From the NCBI GenBank assembly GCA_963663375.1, contig OY760195.1, positions 2,356,001 to 2,420,000 on the forward strand: a DNA stretch of 64,000 nucleotides. Reading direction: 5' to 3'. Positions 16,670 to 25,351 of the stretch are shown here, one piece after another. Each line of letters opens with the position of its first letter. Position 1 is the first letter of the stretch. Made by a program: the position numbers and the translations under genes. The DNA comes from JAYREN01 sp963663375 (GTDB lineage Bacteria; Acidobacteriota; Holophagae; Holophagales; Holophagaceae). Below the pieces are notes generated by a model, which saw nothing but the letters and a program-made list of their open reading frames with translations, ran no database searches and was not told the origin of the DNA.

Positions 16670-17656
16670 TTAGGACCCACATGGCTTTCCCTGAGGATTA
16701 GTATGGAACATTAATTTAACTAACGTATCCCACACCAGTTCGGGATCGATTTTTCCTAAACAAGGGTGGCTTTGGATTGGGCAAATTTTGTAGCGACAGG
16801 GTTTGCACGGGATGTCGCTGCGTGTCAACACCTTCACACGAGGTCCCAATGGTTGAAACAGGATTGGGTCCATGGGGCCAGAAAGAGTCACCGTGGGAGT
16901 GCCGCAGGCGGCGGCGAGATGTCCCAAGCCGGAGTCGTTGCCAATGGCTCCAGTAGCATTGGAAAACCATGTGATGGCTTGTTGCAGGTTGGCGCCACAG
17001 GCATTGATGCCGTGCACTCCGGCGACTAAGGCGCCGAGTTCCTGTTCGTTGGGGCCACCTTGAACTACGACTATGAAACCATTGGCCTGAATGATCTGAG
17101 CCAGCGTCCGAAAGTTCTCGGCAGACCATGTTCTGGCTTGGTTGGAGGCTCCGGGCATCAAGCAGATGTATGGTTGGTTGGGCAGTTCTACGGCTGCCAC
17201 TGACCGCAAGGCAGGAAAGGGCAGTGCATCAATTTTGGGCCAGCGGAGCGCCAGTACCTTGCAGTGGCGTTCGTGACATGTGCCTTCGCCTTTTCGAAAA
17301 GGCAAGGAGTGAGTGTTGAATGGACCGGCCAAGCTCTCGCTGACACCAATGCGCTCTGGAACCCCGGCTAACCAAGCAGCCAATGCCGGTCGGAGACTCT
17401 TGGGGAAATGAATCGAGCGCAGGGCGTGATGTTGGCGCAAGGTTTTAGCCATGGCCCAGGGGCTGGGTTTCCCGTCATCGGGCAGGATGGCGTCTACCAA
17501 ATCTTGCCCTTCCAACATGGATAAGGTCAGCTTGGGGCCCCAGGCCACTATTGGCCCGATCTGTTGCTGGCGGAGGGCGCGGATCACGGCAATCTGCATG
17601 ACAGCATCGCCGATGTAGCGAGGGAAGCGAACCCAGGTGGCGTGGTTGGGAATCAA
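16670..17656 (-). CDS. Family 9 glycosyltransferase (ADP-heptose:LPS heptosyltransferase-like)
   Basis: 328 residues starting at TTG 17656. No ATG or GTG lies between this codon and the upstream in-frame stop, and a GGAGA ribosome-binding site is suitably placed. GT-B fold with the N-terminal RFPRYIGDAVMQIAVI loop, CLMPGASNQARTW in the middle and the family signature GNDSGLGHLAAACGTPTV in the C-terminal domain. GT9 enzymes build the inner core of LPS from ADP-heptose. A related donor is possible here. A C-terminal cysteine pair CKPCRYKICP matches the CxxC...C region common in this family. It lies 43 bases after the GT4 gene on the same strand. Confidence 0.88.
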   Translation of the reverse strand: MIPNHATWVRFPRYIGDAVMQIAVIRALRQQQIGPIVAWGPKLTLSMLEGQDLVDAILPDDGKPSPWAMAKTLRQHHALRSIHFPKSLRPALAAWLAGVPERIGVSESLAGPFNTHSLPFRKGEGTCHERHCKVLALRWPKIDALPFPALRSVAAVELPNQPYICLMPGASNQARTWSAENFRTLAQIIQANGFIVVVQGGPNEQELGALVAGVHGINACGANLQQAITWFSNATGAIGNDSGLGHLAAACGTPTVTLSGPMDPILFQPLGPRVKVLTRSDIPCKPCRYKICPIQSHPCLGKIDPELVWDTLVKLMFHTNPQGKPCGS

Positions 17657-17699
17657 AACGAAGTCTCCGTGTGGTTTGGAGAATCAGCTAGCCGTGGGC

Positions 17700-18821
17700 T
17701 TATAACCATGGCGCTATGGCTTGGCGAAACAATGCAGCAGCGTCGTAATCCCGGGTGAGGCCAACACCCAATTCGTGGGCTTCGCGGCGCAGCCTCGTCC
17801 AAGCGGCTGGGTCCAACCAAGCCTCGGCAAAATTGCTGGCAGCGTCCTGCAGGGCTTGCCGTGGGATCGCTTGGCGATCGTCTGGCTTGCGCACGAGAAA
17901 GCCGCCGTGCCCCTCTTTCAACACCGTGGCGATGCCACCCACTGTGGGTGCGACGATGGGAATTCCGCGCTCCAAGGCTTCGATCAGAGCAATGGGAAAA
18001 AAACCCTCATTGCGACTCGTCATCAAATAACCGTCCAGCGCCGCGAGTACGGGATCGACGCTGCAAACTACGCCTAAGCGGCGAATCCAATTCTGACTCG
18101 AATCATCTTCATACACAGCGCGATCAAGCTCCTGAGCGCCATCGGGGGATTCCCGTCCCGCAAAGACAAGAGTAAGTGGCTGGCCGATCCGCTCACGGAT
18201 TTCCTCTGCCAGTTTTACGACCACCGCCGGACTTTTTCGGCCATCGATTTGACCGACATATCCAAGCACCAACCCATTTTCGGGGAGATGCAAGTTCTGC
18301 CGTGCTTGGCGCCGTTGTTCGGGTGTGATCATGGCAGTGTCCGGCCTTGGGTAAAGCGGGTGGATCATGGCGCAGTTGCGTGATCCAAGACAGGCTTCCA
18401 CCGAGTCCTGAAAGGCCCAATCAATCAACCAGCGGTCAACCAAACTGCGGATACCACGGTATTTCCGCATATGGTGATGGTAGTGTTCGTGCAAGGTGAC
18501 TGCCGTAGGAATTCGCAACCCCAACCGGGCCAGCCATGGCAATGCGCGAATGACGCCCTTGTGGTTGCACAGCAACATGAAATCGGGGCGATTCCGCCAA
18601 AGCCATTTGCCACAGGCCAAGGCACTAGGCAGATAGAGAATCTGGTCCACATTCGGGTTCCGTCGACGCAGTTCTTCCTCAACATCGCGTTTCCCAGGCT
18701 CTTTTCGAAACAACACGCTTATCCGGATCGGCAGCTCAGCCAGCGCTGCTACACGCTCCACCATCACCCTTTCGCCGCCGCCAAAGGACAGTTTGCGGTG
18801 AGCTATGACGAAATGTTTCAT
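17700..18821 (-). CDS. Family 4 glycosyltransferase
   Basis: 373 residues. GT-B fold: an N-terminal glycine-rich loop FGGGERVMVE, a central LGYVGQIDGRKSP strand that opens the donor domain, and the E-x7-E type block SRNEGFFPIALIEALERGIPIVAPTVGG that contacts the nucleotide sugar. It is cytoplasmic with no membrane anchor. It pairs with the GT9 gene downstream and probably acts in LPS core or O-antigen assembly. It is divergent from the DUF1573 gene at 19052, with about 230 bases between them. Confidence 0.9.
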   Translation of the reverse strand: MKHFVIAHRKLSFGGGERVMVERVAALAELPIRISVLFRKEPGKRDVEEELRRRNPNVDQILYLPSALACGKWLWRNRPDFMLLCNHKGVIRALPWLARLGLRIPTAVTLHEHYHHHMRKYRGIRSLVDRWLIDWAFQDSVEACLGSRNCAMIHPLYPRPDTAMITPEQRRQARQNLHLPENGLVLGYVGQIDGRKSPAVVVKLAEEIRERIGQPLTLVFAGRESPDGAQELDRAVYEDDSSQNWIRRLGVVCSVDPVLAALDGYLMTSRNEGFFPIALIEALERGIPIVAPTVGGIATVLKEGHGGFLVRKPDDRQAIPRQALQDAASNFAEAWLDPAAWTRLRREAHELGVGLTRDYDAAALFRQAIAPWL

Positions 18822-19051
18822 GAGGTCTCAGGGTGAAATGGAAACATGGGCCAAACCCATGGTACGGCCAATCTTTAGGGATGGATAAGGGGAAAGTGGT
18901 TCACTGCTGTGAAGCAAGCATCGCGACCTGTTCCATTGGGGCCCACTGCGCTGCTGCGCGCTGCTTGGCACGGTGTCTGGGCCGCCCACCGTGGGCTGGA
19001 TGGACGGGATCCTCGGTACTAAGTCCGGTAGAATCGATAAGCGAGGTCGTC

Positions 19052-20020
19052 ATGCGTCGAATCCTGCCTTTTGCCATCGGGTGTGTCTGTCTGGCCCAGG
19101 CGCCGACTCCGGTGCTCAGCTTCAACAAGGTGCATCACGACTTCGGGCGGATCTACGCGGACCGCAAGGTCTCCTACCGCTTCAAGGCCACTAACACCGG
19201 CGGAGCGCCGCTCCAGATCAAGCAGGTGGTGCCTTCCTGCGGTTGCACATATACCTTGGTGGGGCAGTGGTACCTCAAGCCGGGGGAGTCCACGGAGATC
19301 GAGGCCACCTTCAACCCCGCGGGGATGCGGGGCGCGGTGCGGAAGACCATGCAGGTCGTTTCCGAGGATCCCGTGAATCCGGCAATCACCCTCTCCTTCG
19401 AGGCGGATGTGGTGCAGGAGATCATGGCAAGTACCACCGCCCTATTCTTCGATGATGTGGTGCGAACCGTACCCCGCAAGGCCACCCTCCGGCTGCAATC
19501 CGGCAATGGCCAGCCCGTGCAGATCCTGGATGCGAAGGCTCCCGGGGCTCCCTACCTGAGCGCCACCTTCCGCAGTGAGGGGCGCGACGTGGTGGTCGAG
19601 GTGGTCCTGGACGGCAGCAAGGTGCGCCCCATGCAGCAGAGCGGGGTGGACTCGCTGACGATCCGCACCCGGAGCGAGCGGATGCCCACCATTCCTATCT
19701 CGATCCAGTGGGCTCTGCGTCCCGTCATCATCGCTTCGCCTGCCAAGCTGGCCTGGGCCGAGGCCGCCGGGAGGCCCCTCCGGGGCACGCTCACTCTTCA
19801 GCAGGCCAACGGGAAGCCCTTCAGGGTCCTGGCCGCCAAGCCGAGCCATTCCTTGATTCAGGTCGAAGGTGTCGGTAAGGCCGCCGCGGTCAAGCAAGAG
19901 CTGACCGTTACCTTCAGCGCCAAGGCCAAGGCTGGGAGCTACAACGAGCACATCCTCTTCACCCTGGATGATCCCGATCAACCGGAGCTTGACGTTCGCT
20001 TCTCCGCCGTTTTGCAATAG
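19052..20020 (+). CDS. Secreted DUF1573 domain protein
   Basis: 322 residues from ATG 19052, the first codon followed by a signal peptide (MRRILPFAIGCVCLAQA). The frame is open further upstream, but that part has no export signal or family match. The DUF1573 block is clear: HHDFGRIYADRKVSYRFKATN, then VVPSCGCTYT, the cysteine motif typical of this Ig-like domain, followed by LKPGESTEIEATF. The remaining residues look like further beta-sandwich domains. Proteins of this family are periplasmic or outer-membrane associated and poorly characterised. Upstream at 18984-18996 is a perfect GCCCAC-C-GTGGGC palindrome that might be an operator. Confidence 0.85.
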   Translation: MRRILPFAIGCVCLAQAPTPVLSFNKVHHDFGRIYADRKVSYRFKATNTGGAPLQIKQVVPSCGCTYTLVGQWYLKPGESTEIEATFNPAGMRGAVRKTMQVVSEDPVNPAITLSFEADVVQEIMASTTALFFDDVVRTVPRKATLRLQSGNGQPVQILDAKAPGAPYLSATFRSEGRDVVVEVVLDGSKVRPMQQSGVDSLTIRTRSERMPTIPISIQWALRPVIIASPAKLAWAEAAGRPLRGTLTLQQANGKPFRVLAAKPSHSLIQVEGVGKAAAVKQELTVTFSAKAKAGSYNEHILFTLDDPDQPELDVRFSAVLQ

Positions 20021-20028
20021 CCCGGCGC

Positions 20029-20982
20029 ATGTCCATGACTGGGCCCACCAAGGGCAAGCACCTTACTGCCGTAATCGCGATGTCTTGCCTCGCCTTGGTG
20101 TGGGGCGGCAGTTTTGCGGCAATGAAGTTCACCCTGAACTCCACCTTGAGCGTGGGGGCCATGCTCACCCTGCGGTTCGCACTGGGGGCGCTCTGTCTGG
20201 GGCTGATGGCCAAGGCCTTTCGGATCCCCTTCTCGCGACAGGCGGTGCGGGATGGCGTCATCCTGGGCCTCTGGCTCACGGTCGTCTTCTGGCTCCAGGC
20301 CGATGGCCTGCGCTTCACGACTACCTCCAAGAGCGGCTTCATCACGGGGCTCTACGTGCTCTTCACGCCCATGGTGAGCCTGCTCTTTCGGGACAAGCTC
20401 AAACCCTCCCACGCCCTGGGCGCCGTTGTCGCCGCCCTCGGGCTCTACCTGCTGGTCCACGAACCTGGTGCACGGTTCGGAGGATGGAACCGAGGCGATT
20501 CCGAGACGCTGGTCTGCGCCGTGGGCTGCGGGTTCCACATCGCCTTGACTGGGCGATATTCCAGGCGCTCCAGTGGCTGGGTGCTGGCCACCGTCCAGGT
20601 GGCGGTGGTGGCGGTTCTTTCGGCGCTCATCACCGGGCTGTTGCCGGCGCCCCATGGCTTCCAGGACATCCTCAAGCCGCTCTCGGAGCCTGGGGTGTGG
20701 GTGGCCCTGGGGTACCAGGCCTTCCTGGCCACGGCCCTGGCTTTCTGGGGCATGTCCACCTACCAGGCCTACCTGGGGGCCACGGAGGCCGCGATCATCT
20801 ACTCCATGGAGCCGGTTTACACGGCTCTGATCGCGATGACGGGATGGGTTCCCGGCATACGGGAACACCTGAGCCCCTTGCAGCTGGCGGGGGGTGGGCT
20901 ACTCCTGGGTGCCATGCTGCTGGCCGAACTGGGCCCTCGGTGGTGGAAATCGAGAACAGCCGAGAATGAAGCCCTAGGCTGA
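20029..20982 (+). CDS. EamA-family (DMT superfamily) permease
   Basis: 317 residues with about ten membrane segments in two repeated EamA halves. Seen are the first-helix motif LVWGGSFAAMKF and a second-half end with AAIIYSMEPVYTALI, typical of RhaT/YdcZ-like transporters, which move metabolites or amino acids. It lies nine bases after the DUF1573 gene on the same strand, so the two may be co-transcribed. Substrate is unknown. It converges on the phosphatase gene at 20994. Confidence 0.88.
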   Translation: MSMTGPTKGKHLTAVIAMSCLALVWGGSFAAMKFTLNSTLSVGAMLTLRFALGALCLGLMAKAFRIPFSRQAVRDGVILGLWLTVVFWLQADGLRFTTTSKSGFITGLYVLFTPMVSLLFRDKLKPSHALGAVVAALGLYLLVHEPGARFGGWNRGDSETLVCAVGCGFHIALTGRYSRRSSGWVLATVQVAVVAVLSALITGLLPAPHGFQDILKPLSEPGVWVALGYQAFLATALAFWGMSTYQAYLGATEAAIIYSMEPVYTALIAMTGWVPGIREHLSPLQLAGGGLLLGAMLLAELGPRWWKSRTAENEALG

Positions 20983-20993
20983 AGGCGTTCCGA

Positions 20994-22160
20994 CTACCCG
21001 ATGCGGTCGAGGATGACCAGGGTGACATCATCCACAAAGGGAGCCGGATCGTTGAAGGCCTTGGCCTCGCTCACGAGACGGTCGGCGGCTTCGTCCTCGT
21101 CGGCGGGAAGTTCCGCGCAGAGGCGCAGCAGGCCTTCTTCGCCGAGGAGATGGCGGTCCTCGCGTTCCACTTCCACTAAGCCATCGGTGAAGAGCACGAG
21201 CCGGTCGCCCTTTTCAAAGGGGGCCACCTTTTCTTCAAAGGGCAGGTCCTCTTCGATGCCGAGCATGAAGCCGTGGCCGCTGAGCACCTGGGGCCGATGC
21301 AGGCCGCCCCTCGCCCCATCGGGAATCCGGAAGGGAGCGTCGTGTCCGGCGGAGACGAAGTGGAGTTCGTCCGTGGCGGGCGTGAAGCGCGCCAGGAAGG
21401 CCGTGGCGAACTGCTCGGAGAGCGTGTTCCGGGTGAGATCCCGGTTCATGCCCTGGGCCCAGGCAAGGGGGGTGCCGCCCAGGCGCACCTGGCTCTCGAA
21501 GGAGGTCTTGACCATGGCGGAGATCAGCGCCGCCGTCACGCCGTGGCCGCTCACATCGGCGATCAGTAGGGCGATATCGCCACCGGTCATGGGCAGGATG
21601 GTGTAGATGTCGCCACCGATGCCCTCGGCGGGCAGATAGCGGTGGGTGTACCGAAAGCCCGGCGCGATTCCGGGAAGGGCCGGGAGCAGGCCGATCTGCA
21701 GGCGGGCCGCGAGGGAGAGCTCGGTGGTCATCCGCTCCTGGAAACGGGTCAGCTCCTGGTTCTGGCGCTTGATCTCCTTCTGCATCTCGATGATGCGGAA
21801 GGCGCTCTCCACCTTCGCCATGACTTCCTGGGCGTGGAAGGGCTTGACGATCATGTCGTCGGCACCGAGGTTCAGGCCGCCGATCTTGGAGGCCGTGCCA
21901 TCCATGGCCGAAACGAGCATGAAGTAGATGTCCCGGGTTTCGGGCGAGCCCTTGACGATGCGGCAGAACTCATCCCCCGCCATCTCCGGCATCCGCAGAT
22001 CCGACAGGATGAGGTCGGGCTGAAGCTTGACCATGACCTCCAGCGCCCGGGCTCCGTTCTCGGCGAGGAGCACCTGGTAGCCGGCGCGCTTGAGGTAGAA
22101 CCCGAGGATGTCCCGGATCTGGGCCTCGTCATCCACGACCAGGACGACACCCTTGGTCAT
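20994..22160 (-). CDS. Response regulator with PP2C/SpoIIE phosphatase output domain (RsbU-like)
   Basis: 388 residues. The receiver domain (about 1-125) has the DDE pocket (VVDDEAQIR) and the phosphoacceptor Asp in LSDLRMPEMAG. A coiled linker follows at about 130-160. The PP2C/SpoIIE domain then has the metal-binding motifs EGIGGDIY and ADVSGHGVTAALISAM, a second Asp motif FTDGLVEVE and a C-terminal DDVTLVILD. Phosphorylation of REC probably switches phosphatase activity, whose normal target is a phosphorylated STAS protein. A STAS gene lies just upstream (22251), about 90 bases away and on the same strand. Confidence 0.95.
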   Translation of the reverse strand: MTKGVVLVVDDEAQIRDILGFYLKRAGYQVLLAENGARALEVMVKLQPDLILSDLRMPEMAGDEFCRIVKGSPETRDIYFMLVSAMDGTASKIGGLNLGADDMIVKPFHAQEVMAKVESAFRIIEMQKEIKRQNQELTRFQERMTTELSLAARLQIGLLPALPGIAPGFRYTHRYLPAEGIGGDIYTILPMTGGDIALLIADVSGHGVTAALISAMVKTSFESQVRLGGTPLAWAQGMNRDLTRNTLSEQFATAFLARFTPATDELHFVSAGHDAPFRIPDGARGGLHRPQVLSGHGFMLGIEEDLPFEEKVAPFEKGDRLVLFTDGLVEVEREDRHLLGEEGLLRLCAELPADEDEAADRLVSEAKAFNDPAPFVDDVTLVILDRIG

Positions 22161-22250
22161 GCCCGGACTCCGGTGCCGGACCCTAATGCTTTTGGGACAC
22201 CCGGGAAGACCTCGCCGGCACGGCGAGCGGACGGTCTCCCCTGGAACATG

Positions 22251-22589
22251 CTAGGCCCCGCGGAGCGCGTCCTGCTCCGTGGCGAAGATGGAGAAGTAGT
22301 TCGTCAGATTGGTCTGATCGAAGGTCTTCTTGACCTGGGCCGGAAGGCCGCAGAGATGCAGCTTGCCGTTGTTCTTGTCCACGCTGTTGCGCGCGGCCAC
22401 GAGGAGGCCGAGACCCGAGGAATCGATGAAACTGACGCCCTCGAGGTTGATGACAAGCAGCTTGGGCTGGTGCGTGGTCACGGTGTCCCGGATCACATCG
22501 CGCAGCTGGGCCGTCACCTCGAAGTTGACCTTCCCCTGGATGGTCACCACGGATGCATTGCCTTCCTGGCGTGTCTGGATGTTCAACAT
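22251..22589 (-). CDS. STAS-domain anti-sigma-factor antagonist (SpoIIAA/RsbV-like)
   Basis: 112 residues, a single STAS domain. The phosphorylatable serine lies in FIDSSGLGLLVAARN, the classic DSSGLG motif. In partner switching the dephosphorylated form binds an anti-sigma kinase. The REC-PP2C phosphatase downstream is the likely activating enzyme. No kinase of the RsbW/SpoIIAB family is found in the window. Its start overlaps the end of the upstream RelA/SpoT-like gene by seven bases, so these two are translationally coupled. Confidence 0.94.
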   Translation of the reverse strand: MLNIQTRQEGNASVVTIQGKVNFEVTAQLRDVIRDTVTTHQPKLLVINLEGVSFIDSSGLGLLVAARNSVDKNNGKLHLCGLPAQVKKTFDQTNLTNYFSIFATEQDALRGA

Positions 22590-23767
22590 GAGGCCTCCTG
22601 GGGCGCAATGCCTTGCAGAACGCGTCTTCGGACTGCTTCTCGCTGGCGAAACTTGTACTCCGCGTGCGAGGCGGGACCCGAGACGATACTTTCAAACCCC
22701 GATCTTTCCATGACTTGAACTTCGTGTGCAAAGAAGAAAGTAAACTCCTCCTGCTCCTGGATCAACTCCGGAATGTGCAACAAATCGCCGATTTCGGGGC
22801 GGCCCACCTGCTGGAATCGGGCCTGCACCTTCTCCAGCACCGCTGCCGCCGGGTTTGGAAGGCGGATGAGAGTGCGGGCCGTGAACTGAACGGCGGAATA
22901 GCTGCTGCTGGAAAAGGGATTGACTTCGGCCCGGGCCGAGGAAAGGGTGAGACTCTCCGAGATTCGGGCCCGGTCCCCGGGGCTCAGGCTCTTCAGGGAA
23001 AAACCCTCCGGGAGCGTGGCCATCCACCGCTCCAGCTCCGCCAGATCCACCATCAGGTTCCGGGTGCGGCTGGGCATGACATGGTTGGCCATGAGGATGT
23101 GGTGGTCCAAAAGGAACCGGATCACCAGCAGCACCCCCAGGAGATCCTCGGCGATGAAGCGCAGGCCGATCTGATCGTAGATGGTCTCCGCCACATTCTC
23201 GGGCTTGTGGAGAAGCTTGAGGAGCATAGAGACACGGTCCTTGCTTTCCTTGCGCTTGATGGCCATGAGGGGCACTTCGTAGCGACCCTTGAGCAGCCAG
23301 CCTCCCTCCTGGGTGGGCACGAGAAACCGCTCGTAGCGGTCGAAGATCTGCTGCTGGATGTCAGGGAGAAAGCGCAGGTAGACGTTGTTGTCCACGTGGA
23401 AGAGCGTGTGCATGACTCGCAGCAGCGCGCAGCTCCAGCGGGCCCGGTCATCCTGGGGCCGCGCCGAGGCCCAGACCAGGAGTTCCAAGGGATCCTGGAG
23501 CTCGAAGAATTCCGGCGGGATATCCATGCCGGTGCCCTCGAGGATCACCTCCTCCAGGAAGGCCAGGGCGTCCTCGAAGACCTCCACCAGGTGATCCCGA
23601 TGGTGGGGGATCTCCACGTCGTAGCCGTAGCCCAGGGCGAAGTCCTGGGCCAGTTCGTGGGCGGGCAGGGACATGCCCTTCTGGTCGATGGGTGAGGCAC
23701 CCCCCAGGATCACTCGGGTGACCTCCGAGGGCAGCGGAAAGAGCGGGAGTTCCAACATGGGCCTCAA
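22583..23767 (-). CDS. TIGR04552-like protein with RelA/SpoT-like motif order, function unknown
   Basis: 394 residues. From memory it resembles the uncharacterised TIGR04552 group of Myxococcota/Acidobacteriota proteins. Motifs resemble the RelA/SpoT synthetase fold in order: KRKESKDRVSMLLK (171-184), IYDQIGLRF (Asp 198, Arg 203), YSAVQF (290-295), AHEVQVMER (Glu 349, Gln 351) and SHAEYK (367-372). In alarmone synthetases the equivalents bind ATP/GDP and catalyse pyrophosphate transfer. The spacing between motifs is longer than in RelA. No TGS or HD domain is visible. It is co-translated with the STAS gene and lies just after the atp terminator. An RSH-like role is inference. Structure prediction could settle it. 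Confidence 0.6.
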   Translation of the reverse strand: MRPMLELPLFPLPSEVTRVILGGASPIDQKGMSLPAHELAQDFALGYGYDVEIPHHRDHLVEVFEDALAFLEEVILEGTGMDIPPEFFELQDPLELLVWASARPQDDRARWSCALLRVMHTLFHVDNNVYLRFLPDIQQQIFDRYERFLVPTQEGGWLLKGRYEVPLMAIKRKESKDRVSMLLKLLHKPENVAETIYDQIGLRFIAEDLLGVLLVIRFLLDHHILMANHVMPSRTRNLMVDLAELERWMATLPEGFSLKSLSPGDRARISESLTLSSARAEVNPFSSSSYSAVQFTARTLIRLPNPAAAVLEKVQARFQQVGRPEIGDLLHIPELIQEQEEFTFFFAHEVQVMERSGFESIVSGPASHAEYKFRQREAVRRRVLQGIAPQEASC

Positions 23768-23796
23768 AGCACAGCACTGCGACAGCCACGAAACAA

Positions 23797-23827
23797 AAAC
23801 GAGGCGCCAGGTTCAGGCGCCCCGTTT
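23797..23827 (-). terminator. Rho-independent terminator after atpE
   Basis: On the minus strand this reads as a GC-rich hairpin, AAACGGGGCGCC with a 7-base loop and GGCGCCTCGTTT, followed by TTTTG. It sits 19 bases after the atpE stop and just before the RelA/SpoT-like gene. That separates the ATP synthase transcript from the signalling genes. Confidence 0.8.
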
Positions 23828-23845
23828 CAGCATTATCTACCTGAT

Positions 23846-24142
23846 CTACTTGACCGCGAAGGCGGCGACGAGCACGTAGATCACCAGGGCCTCGATGAGG
23901 GCCAAGCCGATGATCATGGTCGTGCGGATGTTGCCGGCGGCCTGGGGATTGCGGGCGATGCCTTCGCAGGCGGCGACCACGGCCTTGCCCTGGGCCAGAC
24001 CGCAGCCGGCGGCGGCGATGGCGAGGGAGAGGTGGGCCAGGAACTGACCCTCGAAGAGGCTCTTGGGGGCGGCAGGAGCGGCCTGAGCGAAGGCGGCCAC
24101 GGCCAGGGTGAAGAGGAAGGCGGTGGTGAGGAACTTCTTCAT
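23846..24142 (-). CDS. atpE: F-type ATP synthase subunit c (with N-terminal signal-like extension)
   Basis: 98 residues. A hydrophobic N-terminal segment with a Lys-rich start and an AFAQA region resembles a signal peptide or extra helix. The c-ring hairpin follows: helix 1 with GCGLAQGKAV, a polar loop EGIARNPQA, and helix 2 with the ion-carrying Glu in LALIEALVIY. Gln is present in helix 1 as in Na+-binding c subunits, but the residues after the Glu are Ala-Leu rather than Ser/Thr, so proton coupling is more likely. It lies 57 bases after atpB and is the last atp gene here. Confidence 0.94.
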   Translation of the reverse strand: MKKFLTTAFLFTLAVAAFAQAAPAAPKSLFEGQFLAHLSLAIAAAGCGLAQGKAVVAACEGIARNPQAAGNIRTTMIIGLALIEALVIYVLVAAFAVK

Positions 24143-24199
24143 GGGAAACCTCGAAAAGGGGCCCGGGGTTCGGAATCCCGCGGCCAGGGTGAAAACGGA

Positions 24200-24931
24200 T
24201 CAGTGGTCGTGGGCGACCGCGCCGGAGACATAGATGGTCGCGAGCATGATGAACACGAAGGCCTGGATCATGCCGAAGAAGAGGCCCATGACCATCAGGG
24301 GCACCGGTACGAGCAGGGGTACCAGGGTGAAGAAAATGAGAGACACCACGTGCTCGCCCGCGATGTTGCCGAAGAGACGCAGGGAGTGGCTCAGGATGCG
24401 GGAGAGCAGGCCCAGGACTTCCAGGGGCCACATCAACCACCAGAGGAACCACACGGGTCCGGCGAAGTGCCCCAGGTAGCGCAGGAAGCCCTGGGACTTC
24501 ATGCCATGGAAGTTGTAGTAGAAGAACACCACCAGGGCGCAGCCGAGGGTGACGTTCCAGTTGCCGGTGCCGCTGGGCAGACCGGGGGCCAGACCGAAGA
24601 GGTTGTTGAGCAGGATGAAGAGGCCCAGGGTGCCGATCAGAGGCACGTAGCGCTCCGGGTGATGGGCCACATTGTCGGCCACCAGGTTCCGCACGAAGTC
24701 CACCAGAAACTCCATGGTCTGCTGGAAGGGGCCGGGGATGCGGGAGAGCTTGATTCGAGTGGCCAGCACCATGGCCATGATCACCAGCGTAGCCAGGAGG
24801 GCCGCGAAGAGGTGGTCGTAGCGCTCCAGGATGGACAGGGCCTGGCCGTGGGCGAAGGTGCCCCAAGGGTGCCTGCTCAGGTGCAGCAGGTTAGTCAGGA
24901 GGGTCGCGAGGTACGACGCGTGGTGTTCCAT
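24200..24931 (-). CDS. atpB: F-type ATP synthase subunit a
   Basis: 243 residues, polytopic. The essential proton-channel Arg lies in SHSLRLFGNIAGEHVV, the signature of F0 subunit a, and LAPGLPSGTGNWNVTLG precedes it. The protein carries protons between half-channels and the c-ring. It belongs to the minus-strand series atpZ-like, atpI-like, atpB, atpE. The stalk and F1 genes (atpF, atpH, atpA, atpG, atpD, atpC) are not in the window and are presumably elsewhere. Confidence 0.95.
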   Translation of the reverse strand: MEHHASYLATLLTNLLHLSRHPWGTFAHGQALSILERYDHLFAALLATLVIMAMVLATRIKLSRIPGPFQQTMEFLVDFVRNLVADNVAHHPERYVPLIGTLGLFILLNNLFGLAPGLPSGTGNWNVTLGCALVVFFYYNFHGMKSQGFLRYLGHFAGPVWFLWWLMWPLEVLGLLSRILSHSLRLFGNIAGEHVVSLIFFTLVPLLVPVPLMVMGLFFGMIQAFVFIMLATIYVSGAVAHDH

Positions 24932-24949
24932 CGTTCTTCCTTTGCGCGT

Positions 24950-25351
24950 TCAGTCACGGGCGCCGGCTTCCGGCCAGAGGATGAGGCGGAGAGCCTCCAG
25001 CAGGATGGCCCCGACGAAGAGTAGGATGCCCGTCGCCAGGGGGAGTGCCTCCCGGGGGAGGCTTGCCATCATCCCACGCAGCAGGACCACGATCAACGCC
25101 AGCTTCAGCAGGCCCAACAGGGCGTAGAACCAGCGGCGGCGCACCGAAGGCGTGAGCATCCGGCCCACCACCCAGCGGTGCAGGAACCAGAAGCCCAGAC
25201 TGCCCAGCCCGCCTGCGGCGAAGGCCAGGGCCGCCCAGCGGGACCGGAAGAGCCAGGCCAAGGCGCCCAGGGGCCAGAGGATGAGCATGAAGCGGCCGAT
25301 CCAGGCCAGGTGGTGGCTGCCGGGATCCTCAGCCCTCGGGATGACGGTCAT
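24950..25351 (-). CDS. Small membrane protein, ATP synthase subunit I (AtpI)-like
   Basis: 133 residues from the ATG at 25351 (the open frame runs 31 codons further upstream). Four hydrophobic stretches are visible, with no catalytic motif. It resembles AtpI/subunit I proteins by size, membrane topology and position before atpB. AtpI is implicated in c-ring assembly. The frame overlaps the 3' end of the upstream atpZ-like gene by 23 bases. The name is inferred from context, and the protein has no strong sequence signature of its own. Confidence 0.6.
   Translation of the reverse strand: MTVIPRAEDPGSHHLAWIGRFMLILWPLGALAWLFRSRWAALAFAAGGLGSLGFWFLHRWVVGRMLTPSVRRRWFYALLGLLKLALIVVLLRGMMASLPREALPLATGILLFVGAILLEALRLILWPEAGARD

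Noticed and set aside
23846..24142. Na+-coupled c subunit because of the Gln in helix 1.
   Set aside because: The Glu in helix 2 is followed by Ala-Leu, not Ser/Thr as in Na+-binding c subunits, so proton coupling is more likely.
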